A stretch of 64,000 nt of DNA from Methanomassiliicoccaceae archaeon UBA421 (GTDB taxonomy: Archaea; Thermoplasmatota; Thermoplasmata; Methanomassiliicoccales; Methanomethylophilaceae): the NCBI GenBank assembly GCA_002498365.1, contig DAHB01000004.1, positions 124,001 to 188,000 on the forward strand. Direction: 5' to 3'. The notes beneath the pieces were generated by a model that saw only the letters and a program-made list of their open reading frames with translations, did no database searches and was not told the origin of the DNA. The position numbers and the translations under genes were made by a program. Below, in pieces: positions 26,452 through 34,245 of the stretch. Every line of letters starts with the position of its first letter. Positions within the stretch are counted from its first letter, which is position 1.

Positions 26452-26744
26452 CTTTCTGCTTTCGGAACGCATATCTTGAATTCCGCCAGTTCCGTTCCCC
26501 TTCCGCACTGCAGTATGAGTGACAGATCGCGGTCGCCAGATGCGTGGTCCAGAACAACGGTGAGAACTCCCGGTGCCGCGAATTCGGCCATGAGTCCGAC
26601 CGCGTCCGGAAAGATGAGGGTCCCGATGATTGAAACATTCGGTCCCATGTCTTTGCCGGCGAGCATGGGACCTCTGTTCCAAGGGCCCGTTTTCCGTTCA
26701 CGGAAGAGATGTAGAGGGTTTCCGATGACGTCGAATTTAGACAT
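26430..26744 (-). CDS. Hypothetical protein, antisense to the 3' half of tRNA-Pro
   Basis: A 104-residue reading frame starting MSKFDVIGNPLH, with an A+T-rich ATTATTATT element about 25 bases upstream that would give a leaderless mRNA. It shows alternating hydrophobic strands (VSIIGTLIF, VLTVVLDHA) as in a real fold, and stops with TGA. I recognise no family. The last codons run antisense through the T-arm and acceptor of tRNA-Pro, which is unusual and lowers confidence; the competing forward frame looks like a shadow. Confidence 0.45.
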   Translation of the reverse strand: MSKFDVIGNPLHLFRERKTGPWNRGPMLAGKDMGPNVSIIGTLIFPDAVGLMAEFAAPGVLTVVLDHASGDRDLSLILQCGRGTELAEFKICVPKAESGGPARI

Positions 26745-26839
26745 TTTTGTGTTTGCAGAAATAATAATGTACAAAATATCATTTTATTAGGGAAAATTAG
26801 ACATCATCATCAAAAAAGCCTAAATTTTAAATAAGATGC

Positions 26840-26854
26840 TCTCTTAGTAAGAGA
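26840..26854. promoter_or_regulatory. Palindrome at the predicted start of the betaine operon transcript
   Basis: TCTCTTAGTAAGAGA, arms of six bases, directly after a TTTTAAATAAG TATA element (26822-26835) and spanning the predicted transcript start near 26855. It is a candidate operator, or the first stem of the leader RNA. Confidence 0.45.
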
Positions 26855-27134
26855 CACCTTGACCGAGGGGAAACGATACGGTTTTCACCTCGGTCCTGAT
26901 CTCGGAGTATTGTCAGTGCCGGTCAGAGAAAGCAAGTGAGTTTGCTCATAGAGCGGGTTTGCTTCTAAAGGTTCATCCGCTGAAACCTGGAATCTTCAAC
27001 GGTCCGCAGACCTCCGGGCTTGCGGGGCGCGACTGAGATCCCTCATTATTTGGATTCCCCAATCAGCGGATGCGCTGTTCCTCTTCCGACCGACAAGGCT
27101 GAATGCTCCGATCCGAAGAAATCGGGGAATAAAA
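26855..27134 (+). ncRNA. Long structured 5' leader of the glycine-betaine transporter operon
   Basis: About 280 non-coding bases lie between the predicted transcript start and the first ATG. Stems include ACCGAGG (26862-26868) with CCTCGGT (26888-26894), an AGCAA segment that can pair with either of two TTGCT copies, AGCGG with CCGCT, and a last hairpin CTCCGAT (27106-27112) with ATCGGGG (27121-27127). The last stem covers the GGGG that is the only candidate ribosome-binding site of the first gene. I match it to no known riboswitch class. A stand-alone RNA is also possible. Confidence 0.5.
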
Positions 27135-28532
27135 ATGTCATCCGGAACAACGAGAAAAAGACCGATAAAGGCTGTGGACAACATGTTCCACGACCGTATG
27201 ACGGTCGGTATAGAAAAGATCAGAGCCCGCATCAAGGGCTCAGTCAAGGATTTTACAGAAGAACACCGCCCCCCTCCGAAAAAAGTACGGACCGCGAAGG
27301 AAATATTCGGCGGAGCGGAGACCCCGACGGACAAAGAGGGCAATCAGATCATGATCAGGGTGCGGAACCTATCGAAGATCTACGGAAAGCACCCCGGGGA
27401 AGCGCTCAGACTCCTGGAGGGCGGCCTGAGCAAAGAGGAGGTGCAGGAAAGGACCCCGAACAACGTCGGCCTCTATGACGTGTCCTTCGACGTCATGAGA
27501 GGAGAGATATTCGTGCTCATGGGGCTGTCGGGTTCCGGAAAATCTACCTTGGAACGCTGCATGAACAGGCTCGTCGAACCGACGTCGGGACAAGTGCTCA
27601 TAGACGGTCTGGATTTCACCGCCCTCGGCGAAGAGGACCTTCGCATCGCGAGGCGGGAGAAGATGTCCATGGTATTCCAGAACTTCGGACTGCTCCCCCA
27701 TAGGGATGTGAAGAACAACGTGGCCTACGGCCTCGAGATGCAGGGCGTCCCTGAATCGAAACGCCTGGAAAAATCAAGGGAGGCAATAGAGCTCGTCGGC
27801 CTTTCGGGGTACGAGGACAGCATGCCTTCCGACCTCAGCGGCGGGATGAAGCAGAGGGTGGGGCTTGCGAGAGCGCTCGCCACCGACCCGGACATACTGT
27901 TCATGGACGAGGCCTTCAGCGCCCTGGACCCCCTTATCAGGAGCGACATGCAGGACGAGCTCATCAGGATACAGTCCAAACTGGGCAAGACCGTCGTATT
28001 CGTCACCCACGATCTGGACGAGGCCCTGAAGATGGGCGACAGGATAGCCCTCATGAAAGACGGGAGGATAGTTCAGGTGGGCCGTGCGGAAGAAATACTC
28101 CAGGACCCCGCGGACGAATACGTGGACCGTTTCGTCAGAGAAGTGGACCGGACCAAGATCTTGACCGCGGGCCTGTTCATGAGGAAGCCCAGGAGGGTCC
28201 TGTACGTCACACAGGGTCCGAGGACCGCGCTGAAGCTCATGGACAGCTCGGACAGGAACGATATGCTGGTCATAAACCGTGACAACCGCCTTCTCGGAAT
28301 GGTAGAGTCCGACGACGTGCTCCGTGCGGTACAGTCGGGAGACAAAGACCTTTCGAAAGTGGTCATCAAGGAGATTCCTGCAGTGGGCCCGGACACTCCC
28401 ATGAAAGAGGTAATACAGATAATGGTGACCACGGACTTCCCCATCCCCGTGGTGGACGGGGACGGCGTATTCCTGGGAGTGGTGAGCCCTTCGGTGGCCG
28501 CCGACACCATGGGGCCGGGAGGTGAGGAGTGA
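27135..28532 (+). CDS. Glycine betaine/proline ABC transporter ATP-binding protein with CBS domains
   Basis: OpuAA/ProV-type ATPase powering compatible-solute uptake. In 465 residues it has an unusual basic extension of 72 residues, then the nucleotide-binding domain with Walker A GLSGSGKS, signature LSGGMKQR and Walker B ILFMDEAFSALDP, followed by a tandem CBS pair (about 340-460). In OpuA the CBS pair senses ionic strength. The ATG at 27135 is preceded by GGGGA inside a leader hairpin. An internal ATG at 27351 would remove the extension but lacks a good ribosome-binding site. Confidence 0.92.
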   Translation: MSSGTTRKRPIKAVDNMFHDRMTVGIEKIRARIKGSVKDFTEEHRPPPKKVRTAKEIFGGAETPTDKEGNQIMIRVRNLSKIYGKHPGEALRLLEGGLSKEEVQERTPNNVGLYDVSFDVMRGEIFVLMGLSGSGKSTLERCMNRLVEPTSGQVLIDGLDFTALGEEDLRIARREKMSMVFQNFGLLPHRDVKNNVAYGLEMQGVPESKRLEKSREAIELVGLSGYEDSMPSDLSGGMKQRVGLARALATDPDILFMDEAFSALDPLIRSDMQDELIRIQSKLGKTVVFVTHDLDEALKMGDRIALMKDGRIVQVGRAEEILQDPADEYVDRFVREVDRTKILTAGLFMRKPRRVLYVTQGPRTALKLMDSSDRNDMLVINRDNRLLGMVESDDVLRAVQSGDKDLSKVVIKEIPAVGPDTPMKEVIQIMVTTDFPIPVVDGDGVFLGVVSPSVAADTMGPGGEE

Positions 28533-29353
28533 TGTCTTCTCCCGTAGGAGTCTTCGCGGACAAGCTTGTGGACTTTATAGAGTACTACTTCGGCTGGCTG
28601 CTGACGCTGTTCAAAGAAATCCTTGATCTGGCACTTGAACTGCTGGGATACGTTCTGAACTATCCCGGTCCGGCATTGTTCATACTGGTGCTAATAGGCG
28701 TTTCGGTGCTGATCACCAAACGCATCGTCCTACCGCTGCTCATCGGCGCGGCCTTCTGCATAATCTGGTGGATGGGATACTGGGAGAGCTCGATGGTCAC
28801 GCTCAACATGGTGCTTGTGGCTACTGCCGTAGCCGTTATCATAGCGGTCCCCTTGGGGATCTGGGCGGCCAACAGCGAGAATGCGAATCCCGTAATCAAG
28901 GCTTTGATGGACTTCATGCAGACCATGCCCGCCTTCGTATACCTGATACCGGCGGTCATATTCTTCGGGCTCGGAGCGGTGCCAGGCGTCATAGCCACGG
29001 TCATCTTCGCCATGCCCCCGGTCGTAAGGCTTACGAACCTGGGCATAAGGCAGGTCCCGCCGGAGATGAACGAGGTTGCGGACGCCTTCGGATCGACCAA
29101 ATGGCAGAAGCTCACCAAAGTTCAACTTCCGATCGCTATGCCTTCGATAATGGCCGGCATCAACCAATGCATCATGCTTTCGCTGTCGATGGTCGTCATC
29201 GCCGCAATGATCGGCGGAGGAGGACTCGGCGGAGATATCGTGTATGCGCTCAGCAGGATCGACATCGCCATGGGATTCGAGGCCGGCCTGGCAATAGTGC
29301 TGATCGCAGTGACCTTGGACAGATTGACCCAGTCTTTCAAAGGAGAGGCCTGA
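28532..29353 (+). CDS. Glycine betaine/proline ABC transporter permease
   Basis: OpuAB/ProW-type permease of 273 residues with about six to seven membrane helices. The EAA loop (VADAFGSTKWQKLTKVQLPIA) lies near residue 190, the site that docks to the ATPase. Its ATG overlaps the stop of the ATPase gene, with GGAGGTGA upstream. Second gene of the operon. Confidence 0.92.
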   Translation: MSSPVGVFADKLVDFIEYYFGWLLTLFKEILDLALELLGYVLNYPGPALFILVLIGVSVLITKRIVLPLLIGAAFCIIWWMGYWESSMVTLNMVLVATAVAVIIAVPLGIWAANSENANPVIKALMDFMQTMPAFVYLIPAVIFFGLGAVPGVIATVIFAMPPVVRLTNLGIRQVPPEMNEVADAFGSTKWQKLTKVQLPIAMPSIMAGINQCIMLSLSMVVIAAMIGGGGLGGDIVYALSRIDIAMGFEAGLAIVLIAVTLDRLTQSFKGEA

Positions 29354-29377
29354 GGTAAAGGACACTGGTGGAAAGAA

Positions 29378-30283
29378 ATGAAAACGAAATATCTGAAGAT
29401 TGGGGCGATAGCCATAGTTGTCGCCTTCCTTGCCACCGGAACCTATCTCTTCGCAGGCGAATCCTACGACGAAAAAATAGAGAAGACGGGGACGGTGCTC
29501 GAAGACGGGGCCATATCGGGACTTGTGGTGCCCGCATACACGGCAGAATCGCTGAACGTGACTTCAATCTCCGATCTGAACGGTCATGCATCGGAATTCG
29601 ACAATGAGATCATCGGGATCGATCCAGGTGCCGGGATAACGGAACTGACTAAAAAGGTAGTTGACGAGTATGGCCTGAGCCTGAGTTTCGTAACGAGTTC
29701 CGAGGCCGCGATGCTGGCGGCCCTCGATACCGCATACAGGTCCGAGGACCACATAGTCGTTACCCTATGGGACCCTCACTGGGTGACCGGCGTGTATGAC
29801 CTGGTGTACCTTGACGACCCCAAGCTGGTCTACGGCGAGGCGGAGTCCATCGAGTCCTGGGCCAGGCCCGGGCTGATAGCCGAGGATCCGACACTGGCCA
29901 AGATAATGGAGCAATACTCTTTCGAAATTGATGAGTTCAGCGAACTCCTGGCATATATCGAATCCAACAAGGACGGCATGTCCGTCGGCGAGGCGGCCCG
30001 GAACTGGATAGATGAAAACCCGGATGCCAAGGAAAGGTGGCTGGACGGCGTGGAATACCAGGGTGGCCGCGGAAACATCGAGATCGGACTTGTCAGCTGG
30101 GCATGTGCGATCGGCAGCTCCAACGTCCTTAAGATCCTATTAGAGAACGTGGGTTATTCCGTGACGCTGACCACTATCGATGCGGGGGTGATGTACGCCG
30201 GCCTGGCCTATGGGAACATAGACCTGATCACCACGGCCTGGGTGCCGCTGACGCACGCCCAGTATATGGAGAAGTACGCCTGA
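29378..30283 (+). CDS. Glycine betaine-binding protein of the ABC transporter, domain-dislocated form
   Basis: OpuAC/ProX-family binding protein of 301 residues with an N-terminal membrane anchor or signal (residues 7-26). The order of halves is swapped relative to Bacillus OpuAC. The segments VVPAYTAE, IIGIDPGAG, TSSEAAMLAAL and VTLWDPHWV come first; the block that normally opens the mature protein (IGLVSWACAIGSSNVLKILLENVGY, split here for description, and MYAGLAYGNIDL) comes last. Such swaps are known for the OpuA of Lactococcus. The aromatic box residues (W and Y in LWDPHW and WVPLTH) are kept. Last gene of the operon. Confidence 0.88.
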   Translation: MKTKYLKIGAIAIVVAFLATGTYLFAGESYDEKIEKTGTVLEDGAISGLVVPAYTAESLNVTSISDLNGHASEFDNEIIGIDPGAGITELTKKVVDEYGLSLSFVTSSEAAMLAALDTAYRSEDHIVVTLWDPHWVTGVYDLVYLDDPKLVYGEAESIESWARPGLIAEDPTLAKIMEQYSFEIDEFSELLAYIESNKDGMSVGEAARNWIDENPDAKERWLDGVEYQGGRGNIEIGLVSWACAIGSSNVLKILLENVGYSVTLTTIDAGVMYAGLAYGNIDLITTAWVPLTHAQYMEKYA

Positions 30284-30439
30284 GGCAGTTCGGTCGAAGG
30301 GGAAATAAAACTTCTTAACTTTTTTCAGCTTTTTAATGCAACGACCGATGCCTGTCTTGAAAAATGGAAAAATTACATTAATGTCTTCATATGCCGTTGT
30401 TCAGTTAATTTAAAATCAGCAGAGAAGTCATCACGTAAC

Positions 30440-31024
30440 ATGAGGTACTGCACTGTTTGCGGATTTGCTCTCGACGATGATGCCAGATTCTGCCCGGGGT
30501 GCGGGACTCCCGCATCTGCGGAGAGGTCCGTCTTTTCGGACCCTCATGAGGGAGGCACCGGGCCCTCGATAACGGCAGAAAACCTGTTCAATACTACGAA
30601 ACAGGAGCTGTCGGACCTCTTCTCCTACAGCAGGCTGGGAAAGGAATTCACCGGAGATATCTCCTTCGTGCGGGATAGGGTCCGCAGGACCGTGAGCGGC
30701 ACGCCGGCGGAGACCCTCCGGAGCATCGCCGATTCCAATATGGCCGACGTGCGCCGGAGGCTGTCGCAGATCGACGACGGCATCAACGACCGGAACTGGG
30801 GCAACATAGTAGATTTCATGAAGAATGGGCTACCGGCGGCGATCGTCTCATACTTCTACGATCCTGCCCTGGCAACCGAAGTGAAGAACGTCATGGAACG
30901 TCTGAAGGCACTGTCGAGAAAGGGATGGGACAAGACGGGGTTCCTCGGGAAGGCCGCGGTGCCCTCGGCCAAGTTCGAAGACATATACGTGTTGCGTTAC
31001 GTGACATCAAACATCAAGTTCTGA
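30440..31024 (+). CDS. Zinc-ribbon hypothetical protein
   Basis: A 194-residue protein opening with a double-CxxC zinc ribbon (CTVCGFALDDDARFCPGCG). The rest is mostly helical, with Arg/Asp-rich segments and no membrane helix. Zinc ribbons of this type occur in many archaeal proteins of unknown role. The gap before it holds T-rich tracts at 30311-30337 that may end the betaine operon, and an A+T-rich promoter region. I do not recognise the C-terminal domain. Confidence 0.65.
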   Translation: MRYCTVCGFALDDDARFCPGCGTPASAERSVFSDPHEGGTGPSITAENLFNTTKQELSDLFSYSRLGKEFTGDISFVRDRVRRTVSGTPAETLRSIADSNMADVRRRLSQIDDGINDRNWGNIVDFMKNGLPAAIVSYFYDPALATEVKNVMERLKALSRKGWDKTGFLGKAAVPSAKFEDIYVLRYVTSNIKF

Positions 31025-31039
31025 GAAGATCCAGAGGTA

Positions 31040-31307
31040 GCACGCGTGGGGCCTTACGCCGGCTCGTCACCATTTCCGGGCCATTGCTCCACCCAGGGAG
31101 TTTTCCCGGAATCATCGGACACCTTACGCTTCATCCCCAACTTGTGAGGAATCTTCACACATGGGTGGCTCAACCGGAATCGTCAATGACGTTCAGGCTT
31201 GTCATCCACATGCTGTGGGGCTCTGGGCGTTTTGGAAGTGAGCAGCTTTTCCCGATATGGGATCTTTCTCCAGCGTCTTACTCCGCCCGTGCGATTCCCA
31301 CGCGTGC
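31040..31307 (-). ncRNA. Unidentified structured RNA gene, about 268 nt
   Basis: The ends form a perfect 11-bp helix: GCACGCGTGGG (5' end, 31307-31297) with CCCACGCGTGC (3' end, 31050-31040). A TATA element ATTATAAATA (31340-31331) predicts a transcript start near 31309, at the first base of that helix. Inner stems include GGGCG/CGCCC, TCCC/GGGA, TGTG/CACA inside CCCA/TGGG, and TTCCGGG/CCCGGAA enclosing CTCC/GGAG. I looked for RNase P and SRP RNA signatures: a GGAGAAAGATCC segment is reminiscent of RNase P CR-I, but the bulged U and the matching 3' motif are absent, and there is no SRP GGAA/AGCA loop. Confidence 0.6.
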
Positions 31308-31330
31308 ATCCACTAATATGAGATATACGA

Positions 31331-31340
31331 TATTTATAAT
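31331..31340 (-). promoter_or_regulatory. TATA box for the structured RNA
   Basis: ATTATAAATA on the reverse strand, centred 27 bases before the first base of the terminal helix of the RNA, the standard archaeal spacing. Confidence 0.55.
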
Positions 31341-31698
31341 TTTCCCAAGTTACATCCATATGCACACATAAATGCACTGCGTTCCTCTCTGTTTGATTAT
31401 AACGGAACGTCGAGGGCCGATCGTCCAGTTATAAACCGAGCATCAAGAAAAAGGAAAGCCCAGACCGGGCGATAGAAGTATACAGACCGCAGAATCGATT
31501 GAATTTAAGTATTACCTGGTTCGACAGGCCTTTAAAAAACGTAAATCTTCATGCTTTCTCGTTAGAAGAACCGTCTTATCGGCGGGATTCCGAAGCGTGC
31601 GCGTCGCCGAATGGATGTCGACGGAATTAATCTATGGTTGATCGGCTTCATCGGGGAGGCATGTATTCTCTCTTAAAACCGACCGGCCAGATAGAAAG
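31341..31698. other. Gene-poor stretch between structured RNA and tRNA-Ile
   Basis: No convincing reading frame or RNA. It holds several A+T-rich TATA-like pieces (around 31400, 31430 and 31535) but nothing I can tie to a gene. Confidence 0.4.
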
Positions 31699-31776
31699 TG
31701 GTGGGCCCAATGTGATTCGAACACATGACCTCCCGGTTATCAGCCGGGCGCTCCATCCAGGCTAAGCTATGGGCCC
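31699..31776 (-). tRNA. tRNA-Ile (GAT)
   Basis: Reverse-strand cloverleaf with acceptor GGGCCCA/TGGGCCC, anticodon stem CCGGC-type with loop CTGATAA (anticodon GAT, 31741-31739), T-arm with GTTCGAATC, and an encoded CCA at 31701-31699. Confidence 0.95.
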
Positions 31777-31879
31777 AATAAGGGACTTCAATAAAGAAGT
31801 ATGATATAAACATTCCCCTCCCGCGGCCGACTACCAGATAATACGGAAAATTGATAACCGGAACCGGCCATGTGCACCC

Positions 31880-32356
31880 ATGGAGCCCATATTCAGCGAG
31901 AGGATGCGAGTTGTCCCGGTCACGGCAGAAGGGGCCCTGCTCGCCATACTCGTGCCCACCGACGCGTTCATTCTCATCAGCGCCGCTCTCGGATGGGTCA
32001 CCTGGTGGCTTTTCGCCGCTATGGCGGCGGTCACGGCATTCATGTTCCTTCTTTCCAGATTATTCATCCTCAAAACCGATGTTTATGACGATAGGGTAGT
32101 GATCAAGTACTTCAAGACCAGAAACTACAGGATGGAAAAGATAAGGGACCGCCGTTACGGTGTGATGAATGACATAAGGAACTTCGCCGGCGTGGGTCTC
32201 CGCGGTCTGCGTTACCGCAACTACCTGTGCGCAGGATGCGAGACGGGAGTTGTTTTTCTCACGCAGGGGTCTGTGGTCGCTGTGTCCTCATATAGGGCCG
32301 AGGAGCTTGCGGGGCTTCTCCCCAAGGCCGTACCTAAACCCAAGGAGGAGGAGTGA
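31880..32356 (+). CDS. Membrane protein with PH-like domain, hypothetical
   Basis: A 158-residue protein with two adjacent membrane helices (about residues 18-60) followed by a soluble part rich in strands (VYDDRVVIKYFKTRNYRMEKI and GVVFLTQGSVVAVSS), a layout like small bacterial PH-domain membrane proteins. It ends in a Lys/Glu/Pro tail. The next gene starts in its stop codon, so the two are coupled. Function unknown. Confidence 0.6.
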   Translation: MEPIFSERMRVVPVTAEGALLAILVPTDAFILISAALGWVTWWLFAAMAAVTAFMFLLSRLFILKTDVYDDRVVIKYFKTRNYRMEKIRDRRYGVMNDIRNFAGVGLRGLRYRNYLCAGCETGVVFLTQGSVVAVSSYRAEELAGLLPKAVPKPKEEE

Positions 32357-32805
32357 TGCAGCCCGTCTTCCGATGGGTCAGAGTCAGAGTCATGTGCTAT
32401 GCCACAGAAGATAGGGACAGGATAGCCGAAGTTTTCAGAACGTTCATCGGGACCGACGAATGGAACGAGGATGTGGTCGAGGGTGAGATGGGCAACATCA
32501 CCGTGATAATGGACGCCGAGATCACCAGGCAGAAAGACATCGATGGGATCTTTGTAAGGCTCGGCGATGAGACCGTCGACCGGATATCGTCAGAGCTCGA
32601 AGACCGCACCGACGAAGACTGCACATTCTATGTCAGACTGGACAAGCAGAAGGCATTCTCAGGCACTTACTCGGTGGCGACGGGAGGGGACGTAATATCG
32701 CTGACATGCAAGATAGCGTCATATCCCGCCAGGCGCGAGCTCGCCGTGGACATTCTGAGACATTATCTCAGCTCTCTCCCCCGGTCGGCGCCTGAACCTC
32801 TTTGA
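32356..32805 (+). CDS. Archaeal RNA-binding protein (DUF54 / COG1325 family)
   Basis: A 149-residue protein that opens WVRVRVMCYATEDRD and has the strand-helix order of the archaeal RNA-binding family once listed as exosome-related (COG1325). Such genes often lie near exosome or ribosome genes, but not here. It starts with ATG in the stop codon of the PH-like gene. Its last 38 bases overlap the convergent CBS transporter gene. Confidence 0.75.
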   Translation: MQPVFRWVRVRVMCYATEDRDRIAEVFRTFIGTDEWNEDVVEGEMGNITVIMDAEITRQKDIDGIFVRLGDETVDRISSELEDRTDEDCTFYVRLDKQKAFSGTYSVATGGDVISLTCKIASYPARRELAVDILRHYLSSLPRSAPEPL

Positions 32806-34057
32806 TATCGAAACGGGCCTCCTTGACGCGACGGCCCTTGATGGATTTTACGGTTATCTTCACATTATCGTTGTCTACAACCGCTCCCTTGTAGGGGATA
32901 TCCTCGATCTTGTATTGTATGTACCCGCTTACGTTGTAGTCTACGTAATCTTCTGGGTCGAACTTAAGTCCCAGATCATCCATCACATTGTAGATGTTGG
33001 CGTCGCCGATGACCGTATAGGAGCCGTCTGCCTCCCTCACCACGGGGAGTTTGACGTCATCGCTCTCGTCCCATATCTCGCCCACCAGCTCCTCGATTAT
33101 GTCTTCGAGGGTTACGATCCCTAGTGTGCCGCCGAAGGAGTCCAGCACCACTGCCATGTGGACCTTGGTCTTCTGCAAGGTGTTGAGGACCTCGGCGATG
33201 CTGGTGGACTCCTGGAAGAATTTCACCTGCCTAATTATATCGATAAGGTTGAAATTGTCGTTGTTGACGACCCTTCTGAAGAAGTCCTTGGCGTTGACAA
33301 CCCCGATGATCCGGTCGATGCTACCGTCGTATATTGGGATCCTGGAGTAACCCGTGTAGGTGAATAGCTCCTTGAGCTCGTCCATATTGATGTCCTTGCT
33401 TGCGGCCATTATATCGACTCTGGGTATGTAGACCTCGGACAGGGGGGTGTCGTCGAACGTGATTGCTGACTTGATGAGATCGCTTTCGGTCTTCTCCAGG
33501 GTCCCTTCCTCTTCGATCTCGTCGATCATGACCACCAGCTCGTCTTCCGTGAGAGTCAGGGTGGTTTTTTTCTTGGACTCCTTGGTGAACACCGAGCTGA
33601 GCTTGATGAAGAACCAGGTGATCGGAGTGAGCACCGTCACTGCAAGGGTAAGGGAGCCGGCGAGCTTCAGAGCATAGTGCTCCGCTCTCCGCTTCGCGAT
33701 GTTCTTGGGAGCTATCTCTCCGAAAGTAAGGATTATCATCGTCATGAACACGGTCGCCACGACTGTTCCCAAGGCCGGGCTGTCGGGAAACAGCTGCTGG
33801 GTGAAAAGCATGGTACAGGTTGTGGAGGCGGCTATGTTGAGTATGTTGTTGCCTACGAGTATGGTGGTAAGAAGCCTCTCGAAATCCTCGGACAGCGCAA
33901 GCGCCCTGGTAGCGCTCTTGGACCCGTCGCACTCCAGCTTCTTCAGGCGGATGTTGTTGACACTGGAGTAGGCCATTTCAGACATTGAGAAATATACTGC
34001 CCCAAACAGGAGCACGATTATTATTACCGATAGAATCGCGACGAGTCCGACGTCCAT
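32768..34057 (-). CDS. CNNM/CorC-family transporter (DUF21 plus CBS pair)
   Basis: A 429-residue membrane protein: a DUF21/CNNM domain with about four helices (residues 5-150, including MSEMAYSSVNN and FGEIAPKNIAKRRAE), a CBS pair (about 200-330, with SRIPIYDGSIDRIIGVV), and a C-terminal CorC_HlyC domain. Family members are linked to magnesium or cobalt efflux and Na/Mg exchange. A 27-bp dyad directly after the TATA element of its promoter suggests regulation. Confidence 0.9.
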   Translation of the reverse strand: MDVGLVAILSVIIIVLLFGAVYFSMSEMAYSSVNNIRLKKLECDGSKSATRALALSEDFERLLTTILVGNNILNIAASTTCTMLFTQQLFPDSPALGTVVATVFMTMIILTFGEIAPKNIAKRRAEHYALKLAGSLTLAVTVLTPITWFFIKLSSVFTKESKKKTTLTLTEDELVVMIDEIEEEGTLEKTESDLIKSAITFDDTPLSEVYIPRVDIMAASKDINMDELKELFTYTGYSRIPIYDGSIDRIIGVVNAKDFFRRVVNNDNFNLIDIIRQVKFFQESTSIAEVLNTLQKTKVHMAVVLDSFGGTLGIVTLEDIIEELVGEIWDESDDVKLPVVREADGSYTVIGDANIYNVMDDLGLKFDPEDYVDYNVSGYIQYKIEDIPYKGAVVDNDNVKITVKSIKGRRVKEARFDIKEVQAPTGGES

Positions 34058-34118
34058 CTCAGATCAACCCGTTCGTCTCAAGCGTACCAAGGGACACTTC
34101 TTTAATCCTGCCATGTCG

Positions 34119-34145
34119 CACTGACGCTTCGATTAAGCGACAGTG
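34119..34145. promoter_or_regulatory. 27-bp dyad downstream of the CorC-family promoter TATA
   Basis: Arms of 11 bases (34119-34129 and 34135-34145) complementary except for one T-T position, around a 5-base centre. It abuts a TATA element read as CATTATATCC on the reverse strand (about 34146-34155). It would form either an operator or a hairpin in the first bases of the mRNA. Confidence 0.5.
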
Positions 34146-34245
34146 GGATATAATGTTTGTGAAAGGATCTGCACCGGAACTGACGAAATAAATGAAACTA
34201 TGGTAAAAATAAGGAAGGGGTTTGTTACTGGCATGTGCTTCGTGC

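Noticed and set aside
29378..30283. A truncated or broken betaine-binding protein
   Set aside because: The missing N-terminal half is present at the C-terminus, so the protein is complete but in dislocated order.
31040..31307. RNase P RNA or SRP RNA at this position
   Set aside because: Only one CR-I-like segment is present; the conserved bulged U, the matching 3' motif and the SRP helix 8 loop are absent. Kept as unidentified RNA.
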